DNA of 64,000 nt from Camellia lanceoleosa (taxonomy: Eukaryota > Streptophyta > Magnoliopsida > Ericales > Theaceae): assembly GCA_025200525.1 (NCBI GenBank), contig CM045763.1, positions 157,052,246 to 157,116,245 on the forward strand, in the 5' to 3' direction. The position numbers and the translations under genes are program-made. The notes below the pieces were generated by a model. The model had not been told where the DNA came from. It saw only the letters and a list, made by a program, of their open reading frames with translations, and did no database searches. Shown here piece after piece: positions 47,069 through 57,704 of the stretch (its first letter is position 1; each line of letters starts with the position of its first letter).

Positions 47069-49334
47069 TGTAACAACCCCCACTCCACCCTAGTCATGCT
47101 TGCACGTATTACATGATCTTGTCCCAATGTGTTGCATTTGCATTCCTTGATTTGTTTTGCATAAATGTTACTTGAATGGTGTGTTCCTTATTGGTGTGTA
47201 TGTGTTTCAGCCGAGGTCATCTTGAGCCTAGGTCGCCCTTTTGATACTCTTACCCTTAGGACCATCTTGGGATTTCTCTGGTTGACCTCCATCCGCACCC
47301 TGACATATTGGCCGAGATATCATTATCTAGGCCGAGGTGTTCATCACCAAGGCCGAGATGTGTACCATCTGGGCCGAGATGTTGCCCTTGAACCCAAGTG
47401 ATCTTGCCCTAGACCGGTACAACCTAGACCGAGGTGTGGCACATCTAGGTAGAGGTGTGTACAATGGGCCAAGTGTTGACCTTTCTAGCCGAGGTCATTG
47501 TCCCTTTGCTTGCCGAAGTCTTGTTATTAGCCGATGTCATTACTCGCCGGAGTCCCTTGCCGCCTAGCTTGTTGAACACACTTTGTCATAGTCTTGTCTT
47601 TTCAATCAGTCACCTTTTTAAGCAGAGCCAACCAACCGTTGCCACATGTCCGGGCTGAGTGTTAAGTCAGCCGGCAAGCCTAGAAATATATCATTTTGTA
47701 TCATATCTTGTTCTTGAGGAGAGAGAAACTCTAGAAGGAGAATGAGGAGTTTTAGAGTGAGAGAGTAGATAGCAAGCTTGATCCTTAGAGTTCAAACTGT
47801 TAGATTCGAGTGTTGAGGTTAGAATCTTAATCTACTCTTGTTGTTTTTATTGATCATCTAGCTGCATTGCATGATTGAAAATGTTCTGCATGCCATGCAT
47901 TGATTTAAAGTTGGTTTTAGAAAGAGAAAGTTAGTGTTCATGAGTCCTTGAAGAAAAGCTTTGTTTGATCCGAAAGCTTACATTAAAATCCATGCTTTTG
48001 TGTTTGTTTTCCCAAAGATCTTCTAGTATGGGTACCCAGGTCCATGTTTTCGAACTCATAGCATGAAATCTCAGATTTTGTAATAACAAGTTATGATCCT
48101 TGCATTCATCTTCTTCATGATCTTTATGTTCATGTTCTTCATGTTCTTGAGTAGAGGGAAAACCCAGATTTTTCCTGACTTCATTTCCTTGAAAGTGGCC
48201 CTCGGGACCACACCTCGGCGAGAAGGTGTGGGACCTCGGCCAAGACTTGGATGGTCTTGACCAAGATGTTTTCCGAGATGGGAGACAGTGTTTTATTTTG
48301 ATTTGACCTAACATCTGAGGAATGCCGAGATCATTTGCATGCATGTGAAACTTATTTGGAAGTGCATTCCACAGATTTCTGCCATGTGTTTGTAGGACTT
48401 GGACTTGCCTTGACCCCGACGTTTGAAGAAATAAGTGAGTGGTATTTTAATAAAGATATGTTATAAAGCTTTGACAAAACCTTGTTTTGCCTTGTTCGGA
48501 AATTATTTACAAGCATGAATGATTATTCCTACTTGCAATAAGTACTATATCTTGCTTGATGACATTCTCGAGAAGTCCGTATGTGCTAGGGGACTATAAG
48601 CATTTGTAGCACAAAGTTTGGAAGTCCGTATGTGCTAGGGGACTATAAGCATTTGTAGCACAAGTCCTTAATGTCTGGGGACTATAATGCAACGACACCA
48701 TTGCTTAGAGATCTCTCTTGTCTTGTCTTGCCTTGCCACTGACGGTTTTACCGCGTGGGTTTGTTTGTCCGGAATGTCATCTCTTGTATTATATTGATGT
48801 TAGTAAGCATCCCTTGAAGCTTTGGAAGATTTGATAGACGAGCTTGATTTATTCCATGTATTTTTTTGTTAAAAGATCTCGGATGTCATTCATGTAAACC
48901 CTTTATTATTTATACCATTCACTGAGTATCCAAGCTCACCCTCTCTATATATATGTAGGTGATGAGGCGGCGGCATTTACGCCTAGATGTGTTTTGCCGA
49001 TGTGTTTTTGGATTCGTGTTTCGCAACATCTTGAAGATCATGCTTCTTAGTTATTTCCTTGTATTTTGTATTTGATGGCTGAGAAGCCTTTTGGTCAAGA
49101 TGTAATTTTTGTACTCCATTTTGTTGTATATAAGCTATTGTAAGATGTATGCCATTTCATTTAACTTAAGCACTGCTCTCATGGACTATTTAGCTCTTAT
49201 TTATTGCTTCCGCATTTGTAAACCCCATATGTTTACTCTGATTCGTGTGTGTGATCTTGTAAGTGGCCTTTGGTAATCTCGAATTACTGGCCATCATGGC
49301 ACCATTCTACTAGGGGCGGAATGGGGTCGTGACA
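47069..49334 (+). repeat. E3 3' LTR
   Basis: The 2266-bp LTR is longer than the 5' LTR mainly because of a 49-bp tandem duplication (copies start at 48572 and 48621; gaagtccgtatgtgctaggg). Confidence 0.92.
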
Positions 49335-49763
49335 ATAGCTTATGTTAGAATGTTTCTACTGGGCTTTGGCTCACCCTACTTAGGAAACCATTTTCAGGTA
49401 CTGGCGACATGCCTCCTCCAAGGACGTAGCTTGGGAGGACTTAGGAGCTAGAAGCTCTCTTTTGTTATTTTTGTGTTTGCATTTAAATGTTCAATTCAAG
49501 CCGAGGGCTTCACATGTATGGAGCTTAAAACTCCCTTTTGTTGTAACCAAGAAGTGTCTTGGAAAGATGTAAGCCCGTAGAACATTCATTTTGTTGTTAT
49601 TTACTGATATTACATGCTGTAGATACAGGATGAACATTCATGAATGTATAACTCATGTAATAACTTTTGTAATTTGAACTCTGATTAATGAAAGTATGTC
49701 AAGTTGTTAGATTCATTCATCTTATGAGTTGGATTATTTGTATTATATTTTGGGGGCGTTACA

Positions 49764-49966
49764 TATATGATATGGACTGCAATTATCTTATGTTATTGTT
49801 TTAACCTAATTTCTAAATTTTAATACTTAAATAAAAATATAAATGCCCCTCATACATTTGAAGGACATGGAATCCGATTACACTCCAAATCCGACTTATC
49901 AAATTTTAACCAAACAATATCTACACTTTAAAATATAAACACTAAACATTAATCATTAACAGAAAA
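49764..49966. other. Middle piece of array unit 0
   Basis: The stretch gatatggactgcaattatct through acattaatcattaac aligns with the array units (for example 54966-55160). It lies between two solo LTRs and is non-coding. Confidence 0.75.
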
Positions 49967-50152
49967 TGTAACACCTGCATCCTTTAAATCCTTTGGAGAG
50001 TGTATCTAATTCCCTTATTTTCATTTTTAGGAGTCCTTGGTGTTGTTGAATGTTGGTTTTAGAGGAGTGTGATTCGATTTAATCTTGTTGGGTTTGGTTG
50101 CTCGTGTTTGTTCTGGTCAAAAGTTCCTTGGAAACTTAAAAATTTTGCCTTG

Positions 50153-50555
50153 GGGTCAACACTAGCCTTCTCAAGGGTCGAACCTTGCATGTTGTCATGT
50201 TTCTGGAAGTGTTGCTAGAAAATAGGGTCGACACCAGCCTTGGTGGTGTTGACACCTTCCTCTTGTTGCTGTCCACAAGGGTAGACACCAGTTTGGGAAA
50301 GGGTTGGCCCTCTTATGTTGCAGAATTCTGTGTTGGTTGCTGGAAAATAAGGTCGACCCTTCTTGTCAAAGGGTCGACACCTTGCCTGTTGCACATATTG
50401 CTTTTCTTCCTTGAGGGTCGACACCTCTACCCGAAAGGGTCGACCCCTGCATGTTTTTTTTTTAGATTTTTGGGCTGGTTTGGGCCTTACTTTTGAGGGG
50501 TTTTGGGCCTATTATTTTATTGATTTTAGGGCCACTTTTCTACCACTATAAATAG
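50153..50555 (+). promoter_or_regulatory. GGGTCGACACC-type motif array and TATA box
   Basis: About ten copies of gggtcgacacc or close variants occur in 50153-50448, starting about 190 bp into the LTR. A strong TATA box, ctataaatag, lies at 50546-50555, about 100 bp after the last copy, followed by a CT-rich leader. Confidence 0.65.
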
Positions 50556-51309
50556 GCTCCAAACATGTTTGATTTCACTTTTTCTCTTCTTTCCTCTCTC
50601 TTAAACCGTGAGCTCTCCTCTCTCTCTCTAAACTCAAGCTTTTGGCACTAAGATCTCTAGATCTACTCACCTATAGTGATTGTTTCACCATGGTCCTTTG
50701 AGAAAAAGTGTAGATCTCATCAAAAGCTTCTTTTTGGTCCGATTGGTTCATTGTTTCGTCACCATTGGCTTATGGGTTGTCATCTCTTGGCTCCAAAAGG
50801 AAGGGATTTCTAGTTCTCTTTCAATACCCTCGTTTATGGATAGATTTGTGGTATTTTCTTTATATAAATACAAAAGTTCACATTTTTATGCATATTATGA
50901 TGAATCATGAGATTGAGGGTTAGGGTTTGAAGATAGTTGGGATCATTTGTTTGGTTATTATCTTGGGTCATGAGTTTGGGTGTAAAAGTAACAGAAGGGT
51001 TGGAATAAAATGTGTTTTGTGAAAAGGTTTAATTTCTCTTAAAAACCCTAAATTGATTCATGATGATAATTAATGATTTTGCCCAAATTGAAAGTAAAAT
51101 CATGAAATTGAGGTATTGAATTATATATATACAAGTTTAATTGAACTTTGGAAGTGATTGAAGATTGTGTTAAAAATTAGCAAATGAACCCTTATTATGG
51201 ACATTGTAAATCATATTATAAAGTGAAATGAAGATTGGGGAAAATGATTTATTAATGATATGGATGACATGAGCCTTGGGATGAAATGATGAAATGAAAG
51301 GTTAAGAGT

Positions 51310-51540
51310 TCACCTTGAATTATGTTGAATTGTGTTGAGTAATGTGGAGTTGTGTTGATTATGTTGAAGTGAGTTGATTATGTTGAATTGTGTTGAATTA
51401 TGGTGAGTTGTGTTGAATTGTGTTGTATTGTGTTATGTTGAGTTTGAATTGTTTGGTGTTGGGTTATGTTTAGTTTGAGTTGTTTTGTGTTCGGTTGTGT
51501 TGAGTTTGGGTTGAGTTGTGTTGGGTGGTGTTGTGTTGGT
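51310..51540. repeat. TTGARTTRTG-type simple repeat
   Basis: Runs of ttgaattgtg, ttgagttgtg and ttgggttgtg fill about 230 bp, with almost no C. Confidence 0.8.
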
Positions 51541-51544
51541 ACCC

Positions 51545-52140
51545 GAGTGAGGAGGGAGTTGAAAAATGATTTTTTCGGTGCCCACGACCGTCCGTATTAA
51601 TAGCTGGTAAATGTGGGGGATGGTTTTGAAAATTGAGAAAAATGGTTTTTCGGTGCCCATGACCGTCTGTATTAATAGCCGGTAAACATGGGGGTGGTTT
51701 GAATTCAAGGTGCCCAATTGCCTTGTCTAGGCTTATCGCTGGACGAATGTGGAAAAATGGTTTTTGGGTGTCCACACAGTCCTGCCAGACAGTGGCGAAA
51801 GTGGAAAATGGTTTTGGGTGTCCACATCTGCCAGACAGCGGCGAAAGTGGAAAATGGTTTTGGGTGTCCACAGATCTGCCGTATTAGCCGGCAAAAGTGG
51901 AAAACGGATGGTTTTGAAAATGTTTTGGGTGCCCACGTCTGTATATATGATCGGCAAATGTGGGGGATGGTTTTAAAAAGTTGAATACTGGTTTTGGAAA
52001 AATGTGGTTTTTGGATGAAAATGGCTTTTGAGAAACTAGTTTTTGGGAGTTCACTTCCCGCCGTAGAGTAGCCGGCAAAAGATGGAATATGTTATGGATT
52101 GGGTGCCCGTTGTCCCGCCGTATCAAGCCGGCAAAAGGTG
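51545..52140. repeat. Degenerate tandem repeat with small hairpins, 8-9 copies
   Basis: The unit of about 50-90 bp contains gggtgcccac or gggtgtccac, then a GCCG...CGGCA inverted repeat with a loop of about 6-9 bases (for example ctgccgtattagccggcaaa at 51876-51895), then agtggaaaatggtttt. The hairpin stems are kept in several copies although the loops differ. Confidence 0.7.
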
Positions 52141-53330
52141 GGGTGTGTTGTGGCGTGTGTTGAGGCCAACGATGATATATGTGACTTGTGATGAACATGT
52201 GAAATTACTATTTGATGTGTAAATGGATATGGAATGTAAATGCTTATGGAAATTATCTGGAACGAATGGGTAAAGAAATGGTAATTGGATATGGGATTGG
52301 AGATAAAGAACTCACCGGGTTGTTTGTATCTATAAGGAAAGATTTATAGTTTTATTTTGTGATTAATTGAGAAATTGAATTAAAAGAATTTGTTATCCTA
52401 GTGGTATGTTGAATTATAGTTGGTAATGCTAATGTGGATGTGATGTAAGTGTTCTTGGATTTCTATGTTAGAGCGTTATAGCAATAAAAGATCGACTGGT
52501 GGGAATGGAGTGTATGAGGGTTGTTTTGGGTATTAAGGGAACATAAATTTGATGTCATGGAGTTGTAACAAACTTAATTGGTAAAAGAGGAGAATGGGAA
52601 TAGAAGGAAAAATGTTAAGATGGATATTTAATAAGGAAAATTTTGGAATGGGTTAATAAGTATAAAATGATGTGGTTCCTTAAACATTTTGTTTCCAAAA
52701 AGGATTTTTTTGTTTGGTTTTCTGATAAAAATGATGGTTTTTGATGGTTAAGGGTTTTCCTTAAGTTGTTTAAATAAATTTAGAGTAAAGATACTCTACG
52801 TATGATATTTTGAAATTACAAAGCGTCACCTACTATATGGTATCATCCTGCACGCATGATCATTTCTATCTGTGTGCTGGCTATTGGTTTAGAATTAGGA
52901 GATTCCTATAGGGCATTAGTGCTCACCCGTGTTGTTTTTATCTTTTTTTACAGGAAGAAAGTGTGGATTCTTTGATTGAAGAGTTACGAAGTCCATGTGC
53001 CTTTTTATGTAGTTTCATTGTAGATGTGATGGATCTTGTATTTGTATTTTATTTAATTGTGGCTTCACAGTAGGAGGCTAGCATGTATTGTCATCATTGT
53101 AATGTTCATTAAGAAAGAGAGAGAGAAAGAGAACATGTATCATTGTATTTCTATTACTCAAGGGTAATAGATATTTTTAGTGAAAAAAAAAATGGACCTA
53201 AATTAAAGGCTTTGGTAATGATTTCGATTAGTTAAAATTTGGGGCGTGACAGAAAATAACAAAATAGTTCAAAAAGTAAAACTAATATAAAACCTTAAAA
53301 ATATATATATATATAAATATGAGAAAAATT

Positions 53331-53354
53331 ATCACGTGTAAAGCACGTGCACTT
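53331..53354 (+). other. Helitron-like 3' hairpin, degenerate (unit 0)
   Basis: The hairpin reads cacgtgt-aaa-gcacgtg, one stem mismatch, and the CTAG plus following 25 bases found in other units are missing. Confidence 0.5.
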
Positions 53355-53456
53355 GAATATTAATAGTTTCAATTGAATATTAACAACAAGAATTGAATAT
53401 ATACAAGCATAAATAAGGACTAAAAAAACTAATGAATCCAGAATAAGTGGAGGCAT

Positions 53457-53684
53457 TCAAATTTTCAAAAAAATAAAAAATAAAATGAAGAGGGATTTAT
53501 TTATCTTGTTACTTAGCATCGCCACAAGCAGCACAAAGAAGACAATCATAGACCAAACTCTAAGATTGAAATTCTGGCATCGTACAAAGAGGTGTTTGAT
53601 AATTTCAAACCCCAATGCTCTCACAGCTGGTTTCACAATGTAATTAATGAAAACTTCCTTCGCAGAACTGGTTTGAGCTTCCAA
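53457..53684 (-). pseudogene. Small membrane-protein ORF copy 1, no ATG
   Basis: The frame is homologous to 4677-4895 (KEVFINYIVKPAVRALGFEI, then a hydrophobic IVFFVLLVAML). At the position of the ATG it has TTG (53684-53682), and no upstream in-frame ATG is available because a stop lies in the TATA region. The next Met is inside the membrane segment. The core is free of stops and frameshifts. This is the most diverged array copy, with tail LSNKINKSLF. Non-AUG initiation, splicing from an upstream exon, or a non-coding fate are all possible. Confidence 0.45.
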
Positions 53685-53708
53685 GTTGAAGGGGGAGAAT
53701 ACACTGGC

Positions 53709-53769
53709 CTATATATAGACAAATTACTAGAAGTTGTTGAAGGTGGAGAATACACTGGCCTATATATAG
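53709..53769 (-). promoter_or_regulatory. Duplicated TATA-like boxes, unit 0
   Basis: ctatatatag occurs at 53709-53718 and 53760-53769 (51 bp apart) with the same flanks (gagaatacactggc). A third copy is at 53909-53918. The proximal box is about 30 bp before the TTG, so transcription could start almost at that codon. Confidence 0.5.
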
Positions 53770-54648
53770 ACGAATTACTACTTTCCCATTTGATTTTGTT
53801 TTTCCAGTGTTATTCCAATGTTACTACTTTCCCATTTGATTATGTTTTTCTAGTGGCCACTATATAGACAAATTAGTAGAAGTTGTTGATGAAGGAGAAT
53901 ACACTTGCCTATATATAGACGAATTACTACTTTCCCATTTGATGTTGTTTTTCCAGGGTTACTACATTCCCATTTGATTTTTTTTTTCCAATTGATTTTG
54001 TTTTTCCAGTATTACTACTTTCAAAGTGTTACTACTTTTCGGTTTATTACTTTCCTACTTTCCCATTTGATTTTGTTTTTCCAGTGTTACTACTTTCTTG
54101 TTAACTACTTTCCTACTTTCCCATTCGATTTTGTTTTTCCAGCTAATTTTGTTATTCGAGTGTTACTACTTTTCCGTTTACTACTTTCCGACTTTCCAAT
54201 TGTTTTTGTTTTTCCAGTGTCACTACTTTCAAAGTGTTACTACTTTCCTGTAAAGTGTTACTACTTTCTTGTTTACTACTTGCCCATTTGATTTTTTTTT
54301 TTTTTTTTCAGTGTTACTACTTTTCCATTTGATTACATTTTTCTAGCCATTTACTACTTTCCGATTTGATTTTTTTTTTCCAATTGATTTTGTTTTTGCC
54401 GTGTTACTACTTTCAAAGTTTTACTACTTTCCCATTTACTACTTTCAAGCTTTCCCATTTGATTTTGTTTTTCCAGTTGATTTTGTTTGCCTAGTGTTAC
54501 TACTTTCCCGTTTACTACTTTCCTACTTTCCATTTGATTTTGTTTTTCCAGTGTTACTACTTTTAGAGTGTTACTACTTTCCTGCTTACTACTTTTCCAT
54601 TTGATTTTGATTTTGTTTTTCCATTCTTACTACTTTTCCATTTACTAC
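53770..54648. repeat. T-rich minisatellite, unit 0
   Basis: Variants of ttactactttcccatttgat followed by tttgtttttccagtg repeat about every 35 bp, with shortened and mixed copies. The plus-strand frames through it (Phe/Tyr/Leu-rich) reflect the repeat, not a gene. Confidence 0.85.
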
Positions 54649-55255
54649 TCCATTAACAAGAAATGGAAAATACAAACACAACAAAATTTTGAAATTCCTC
54701 AAATAGGATCAAACTAGAGAAGGAATGAATTTTGTATAATACTTTTATCTTTCAATTTCCTTTACTTGATTTATTCCAAAATTATAATAAAAATATTACA
54801 TTATTAGTCGATTGTTTTACTTCTTCACCTTAAAGAATAATAATATTACAATATTAGTTGGGTGCTTTATTTGTACATCTTTTAATTACAAAATGGTTTC
54901 TACAGACATACACACAACTGAAGTGAATCAACTTGGTGAATTATATAATTAATAGTAATAAGTCCAACCATATGATATGGATTACAATTATCTTATGTTA
55001 TTGTTTCAACCTACTTTCTAAATTTTAATACCTAAACAAAAATATAAATGCCCCTTATAGATATGAAGGACATTGAGCTCGATTACACGCCTAATCCGAC
55101 TTATCAAATTTCAACCAAACAATATCGACACTTTCAAATATAAGCATTAAACATTAACGGAAAATAAGAAAATGGTTCAAAAAGTAAAACAAATATAAAA
55201 TCTACAAACCAAAGAAAATAAAAATAAACATAAACATAAACATGAGAAAAATTAC

Positions 55256-55284
55256 CACATGCAAAGCACGTGCACTTCCACTAG
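55256..55284 (+). other. Helitron-like 3' terminus, unit 1
   Basis: The hairpin cacatgc-aaa-gcacgtg (one mismatch) is followed by cacttcca and CTAG, then T. Confidence 0.6.
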
Positions 55285-55320
55285 TATATATAAAAGAAGA
55301 TTGATACTTTCAATTGAATA

Positions 55321-55632
55321 TTAGCAATAAGAATTTAATATATACAAGCATAAATAAGGACTAAAAAAACTAGTGAACCCAAAATAAGTGGAGGCATTCA
55401 AATTTTCAAACAAAAAAAGAGAAAAAAAAGAAAAGAAAAGGGATTTATTTATCTTCTTACTTAGCACGACCACAAGAAGCACAAAGAAGACAATCATAGA
55501 CCAAACTCTAGGGTTGAGATTCTGGCATCGTACAAAGAGGTGTTTGATAATTTCAAACCCCAATGCTCTCACAGCTGGTTTCACAATGTAATTAATGAAA
55601 ACTTCCTTCGCAGAACTAGCTTGAGCTTCCAA
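55321..55632 (-). pseudogene. Small membrane-protein ORF copy 2, no ATG
   Basis: It starts at TTG (55632) in place of ATG. The core reads AKEVFINYIVKPAVRALGFE with hydrophobic IVFFVLLVVVL. An indel in the A/T-rich tract after NKSLF opens the frame to 103 codons, so the tail is unrelated to that of copy 1. Confidence 0.45.
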
Positions 55633-55656
55633 GTTGAAGGGGGAGAATACTCTGGC

Positions 55657-55717
55657 CTATATATAGACGAATTACTAGAAATTGTTGAAGGGGGAGAATA
55701 CATTGTCATATATATAG
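55657..55717 (-). promoter_or_regulatory. Duplicated TATA-like boxes, unit 1
   Basis: ctatatatag is at 55657-55666. A second copy at about 55707-55717 has become catatatatag, and a third, also with the c-to-a change, is at 55869-55878. Confidence 0.45.
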
Positions 55718-55727
55718 ACGAATTACT

Positions 55728-56638
55728 ACTTTATTACTACTTTCCCATTTGATTTATTTTTTTCCAGTGTTATTCCAATGTTACAACTTTCCCATTTGAT
55801 TATGTTTTTCTAGTGGCCACTATATAGACGAATTAGTAGAAGTTGTTGAAGGGGGAAAATACACTAGCATATATATAGATGAATTACTACTTTTCCATTT
55901 GATGTTGTTTTTTCCAGGGTTACTACTTTCCCAGTTCATTTTTTTTTTCCAATTAATTTTGTTTTTCCAGTGTTACTTCTTTCAAAGTGTTACTACTTTC
56001 CTGTTTACTACATTCCTACTTTCCCATTTGATTCTGTTTTTCCAGTGTTACTACTTTCCTACTTTCCTATTTGATTTTGTTTTTCCAGTTGATTTTGTAA
56101 TTCCAGTGTTGCTACTTTCCGACTTTCCATCTGATTTTGTTTTTCCTGTGTCACTGCTTTCAAAGTGTAACTTTCCTGTAAGGTGTTACTACTTTCTTGT
56201 TTACTACTTGCCCATTTCATTTTGTTTTTCCAGTGTTACTACTTTTCCATTTGATTACGTTTTTCTAGTCGTTTACTACTTTCCCATTTATTTTTTTTCC
56301 AATTGATTTTGTTTTTGTAGTGTTACTACTTTCAAAGTGTTACTACTTTCCCGTTTACTACTTTCCTACTTTTCCATTTGATTTTATTTTTCAAGTTGAT
56401 TTTGTTTGTCCAGTGTTACTACTTTCTCGTTTATAACTTTCCTACTTTCCATTTGATTTTGTTTTTACAGTGTCACTACTTTCATAGTGTTAATACTTTC
56501 CTGTTTACTACTTTCCCATTTGATTTTGTTTTTCCATTTTATTTTATTTTTCTAGCCATTTATTACTTTCCATTTGATTTTGATTTTGTTTTTTCAGCTG
56601 ATTTTGTTTTTCCATTGTTACAACTTTCCCGTTTACTA
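55728..56638. repeat. T-rich minisatellite, unit 1
   Basis: It has the same 35-bp theme as unit 0 but a different number and order of variant copies, so it varies between units. Confidence 0.85.
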
Positions 56639-57233
56639 CTCCATTAACAAGAAATGGAAAATTCAAACACAACAAATTTTTGAAATTCCTCAATGAGGAT
56701 CAAACTAGAGAAGGAATGAATTTCGTAAAATATTTTTATCTTTCAATTTCCTTTACTTGATTTATTCAAAAAGTAAAATAAAAATAATACACTATTAGTC
56801 AATTGTTTTACTTCTTCACCTTAAAGAATAATAATATTACAATGTTAGTTGGGTGCTTTATTTGTACATCTTTTAGTTACAAAATGGTTTCTACCACATA
56901 ACCGAAGTGAATCAACCTGGTGAATTATATAATTAATAGTAATAAGTCTAATCATATGATATGGACTGCAATTATCTTATGTTATTGTTTCAACCTAGTT
57001 TCTAAATTTTAATACCTAAATAAAAATATAAATGTCCCTTATAGATATGAAGGACATGGAGCCTGATTACACGCCTAGTCCGACATATCAAATTTCAACC
57101 AAACAATATCGACACTTTCAAATATAAGCATTAAACATTAACGGAAAATAAGAAAATGGTTCAAAAAGTAAAACAAATATAAAATCTACAAACCAAAAAA
57201 AATAAACATAAACATAAACATGAGAAAAATTAC

Positions 57234-57262
57234 CACGTGCAAAGCACGTGCACTTCGACTAG
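57234..57262 (+). other. Helitron-like 3' terminus, unit 2
   Basis: The perfect stem CACGTGC-AAA-GCACGTG is followed by cacttcga and CTAG, then T (one change in the spacer). Confidence 0.65.
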
Positions 57263-57298
57263 TATATATAAAAGAAGATTAATACTTTCAATTGAATA

Positions 57299-57610
57299 TT
57301 AACAATAAGAATTTAATATATACAAGCATAAATAAGGACTAAAAAAACTAGTGAACCCAAAATAAGTGGAGGCATTCAAATTTTCAAACAAAAAAAGAGA
57401 AAAAAAAAGAAAGAAAAAAGATTTATTTATCTTCTTACTTAGCACAACCACAAGAAGCACAAAGAAGACAATAATAGACCAAACTCTAGGAATGAAATTC
57501 TGGCATCGTACGAAGAGGTGTTTGAAAATTTCATACCCCAATGCTCTCACAGCTGGTTTCACAATGTAATTAACGAAAACTTCCTTCGCAGAACTGGCTT
57601 GAGCTTCCAA
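57299..57610 (-). pseudogene. Small membrane-protein ORF copy 3, no ATG
   Basis: It starts at TTG (57610). It differs from copy 2 by conservative changes (VNYIVKPAVRALGYEIFKHL; a WSIIVFF membrane start replaces WSMIVFF, removing even the internal Met). The tail frame matches copy 2 (103 codons). Confidence 0.45.
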
Positions 57611-57634
57611 GTTGAAGGGGGAGAATACTCTGGC

Positions 57635-57694
57635 CTATATATAGACGAATTACTAGAAGTTGTTGAAGGAGGAGAACACACTACCTATATATAG
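57635..57694 (-). promoter_or_regulatory. Duplicated TATA-like boxes, unit 2
   Basis: Both ctatatatag boxes are intact (57635-57644 and 57685-57694). The distal third copy is caatatatag at 57846-57855. Confidence 0.45.
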
Positions 57695-57704
57695 ACGAAA
57701 TAAT

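Larger units (their letters stand above)
40190..49334 (+). mobile_element. E3: nearly complete Ty3/gypsy element
   Basis: The 9.1-kb element has TGTAACAACCCC...GGGTCGTGACA ends and a perfect 5-bp duplication atagc (40185-40189 and 49335-49339). It has both LTRs, primer site, gag, protease, RT, RNase H, integrase, chromodomain-like tail and polypurine tract. It differs from E1/E2 in LTR sequence, gag and protease motif (DSGSTHSF), so it is a separate family, also chromovirus-like. The LTRs differ at about 30-40 places plus a few indels. The coding region has frameshifts but no in-frame stop codons that I could find. Confidence 0.93.
38507..49763 (+). mobile_element. Solo LTR of the E1/E2 family, split by E3
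   Basis: It begins TATAGCGATCCC at 38507 and ends GGGGGCGTTACA at 49763. Removing E3 leaves about 2.1 kb, the family length. The left flank is catat and the right flank tatat. The undisturbed site accatatgatatgg exists in the array units (for example near 54967), which confirms the insertion point and suggests one base of the duplication has changed. Confidence 0.85.
49967..53251 (+). mobile_element. Solo LTR of a fourth family
   Basis: It starts TGTAACACCTGC and ends GGGGCGTGACA, flanked by gaaaa (49962-49966 and 53252-53256). The 3285-bp LTR has no internal region. The array units show the empty site (attaacggaaaataagaaaa). It contains its own motif array and TATA box, a TTGAATTGTG-rich block and a hairpin-bearing tandem repeat. 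A likely R/U5 region with gctcaccc occurs near 52920, as in the other LTRs. Confidence 0.88.
34165..53354 (+). mobile_element. Probable Helitron remnant, split by LTR insertions
   Basis: The proposed 5' end is TCTACTACTATTATAAAAG at 34165, directly after an A, as in plant Helitrons, which start TC and insert between A and T. The proposed 3' end is the hairpin region near 53331-53354. In the array copies this end is intact: CACGTGC-AAA-GCACGTG, eight bases, then CTAG followed by T. The body is AT-rich and non-coding, so a non-autonomous element is inferred. LTRs at 35372-37575, 38507-49763 and 49967-53251 interrupt it. No Rep/helicase was found, so the assignment rests on the two termini. Confidence 0.5.

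Noticed and set aside
53905..54604. Long plus-strand frames rich in Phe, Tyr and Leu across the minisatellites
   Set aside because: They follow from translating a 35-bp T-rich repeat; frames change between units and no start context or domain supports them.
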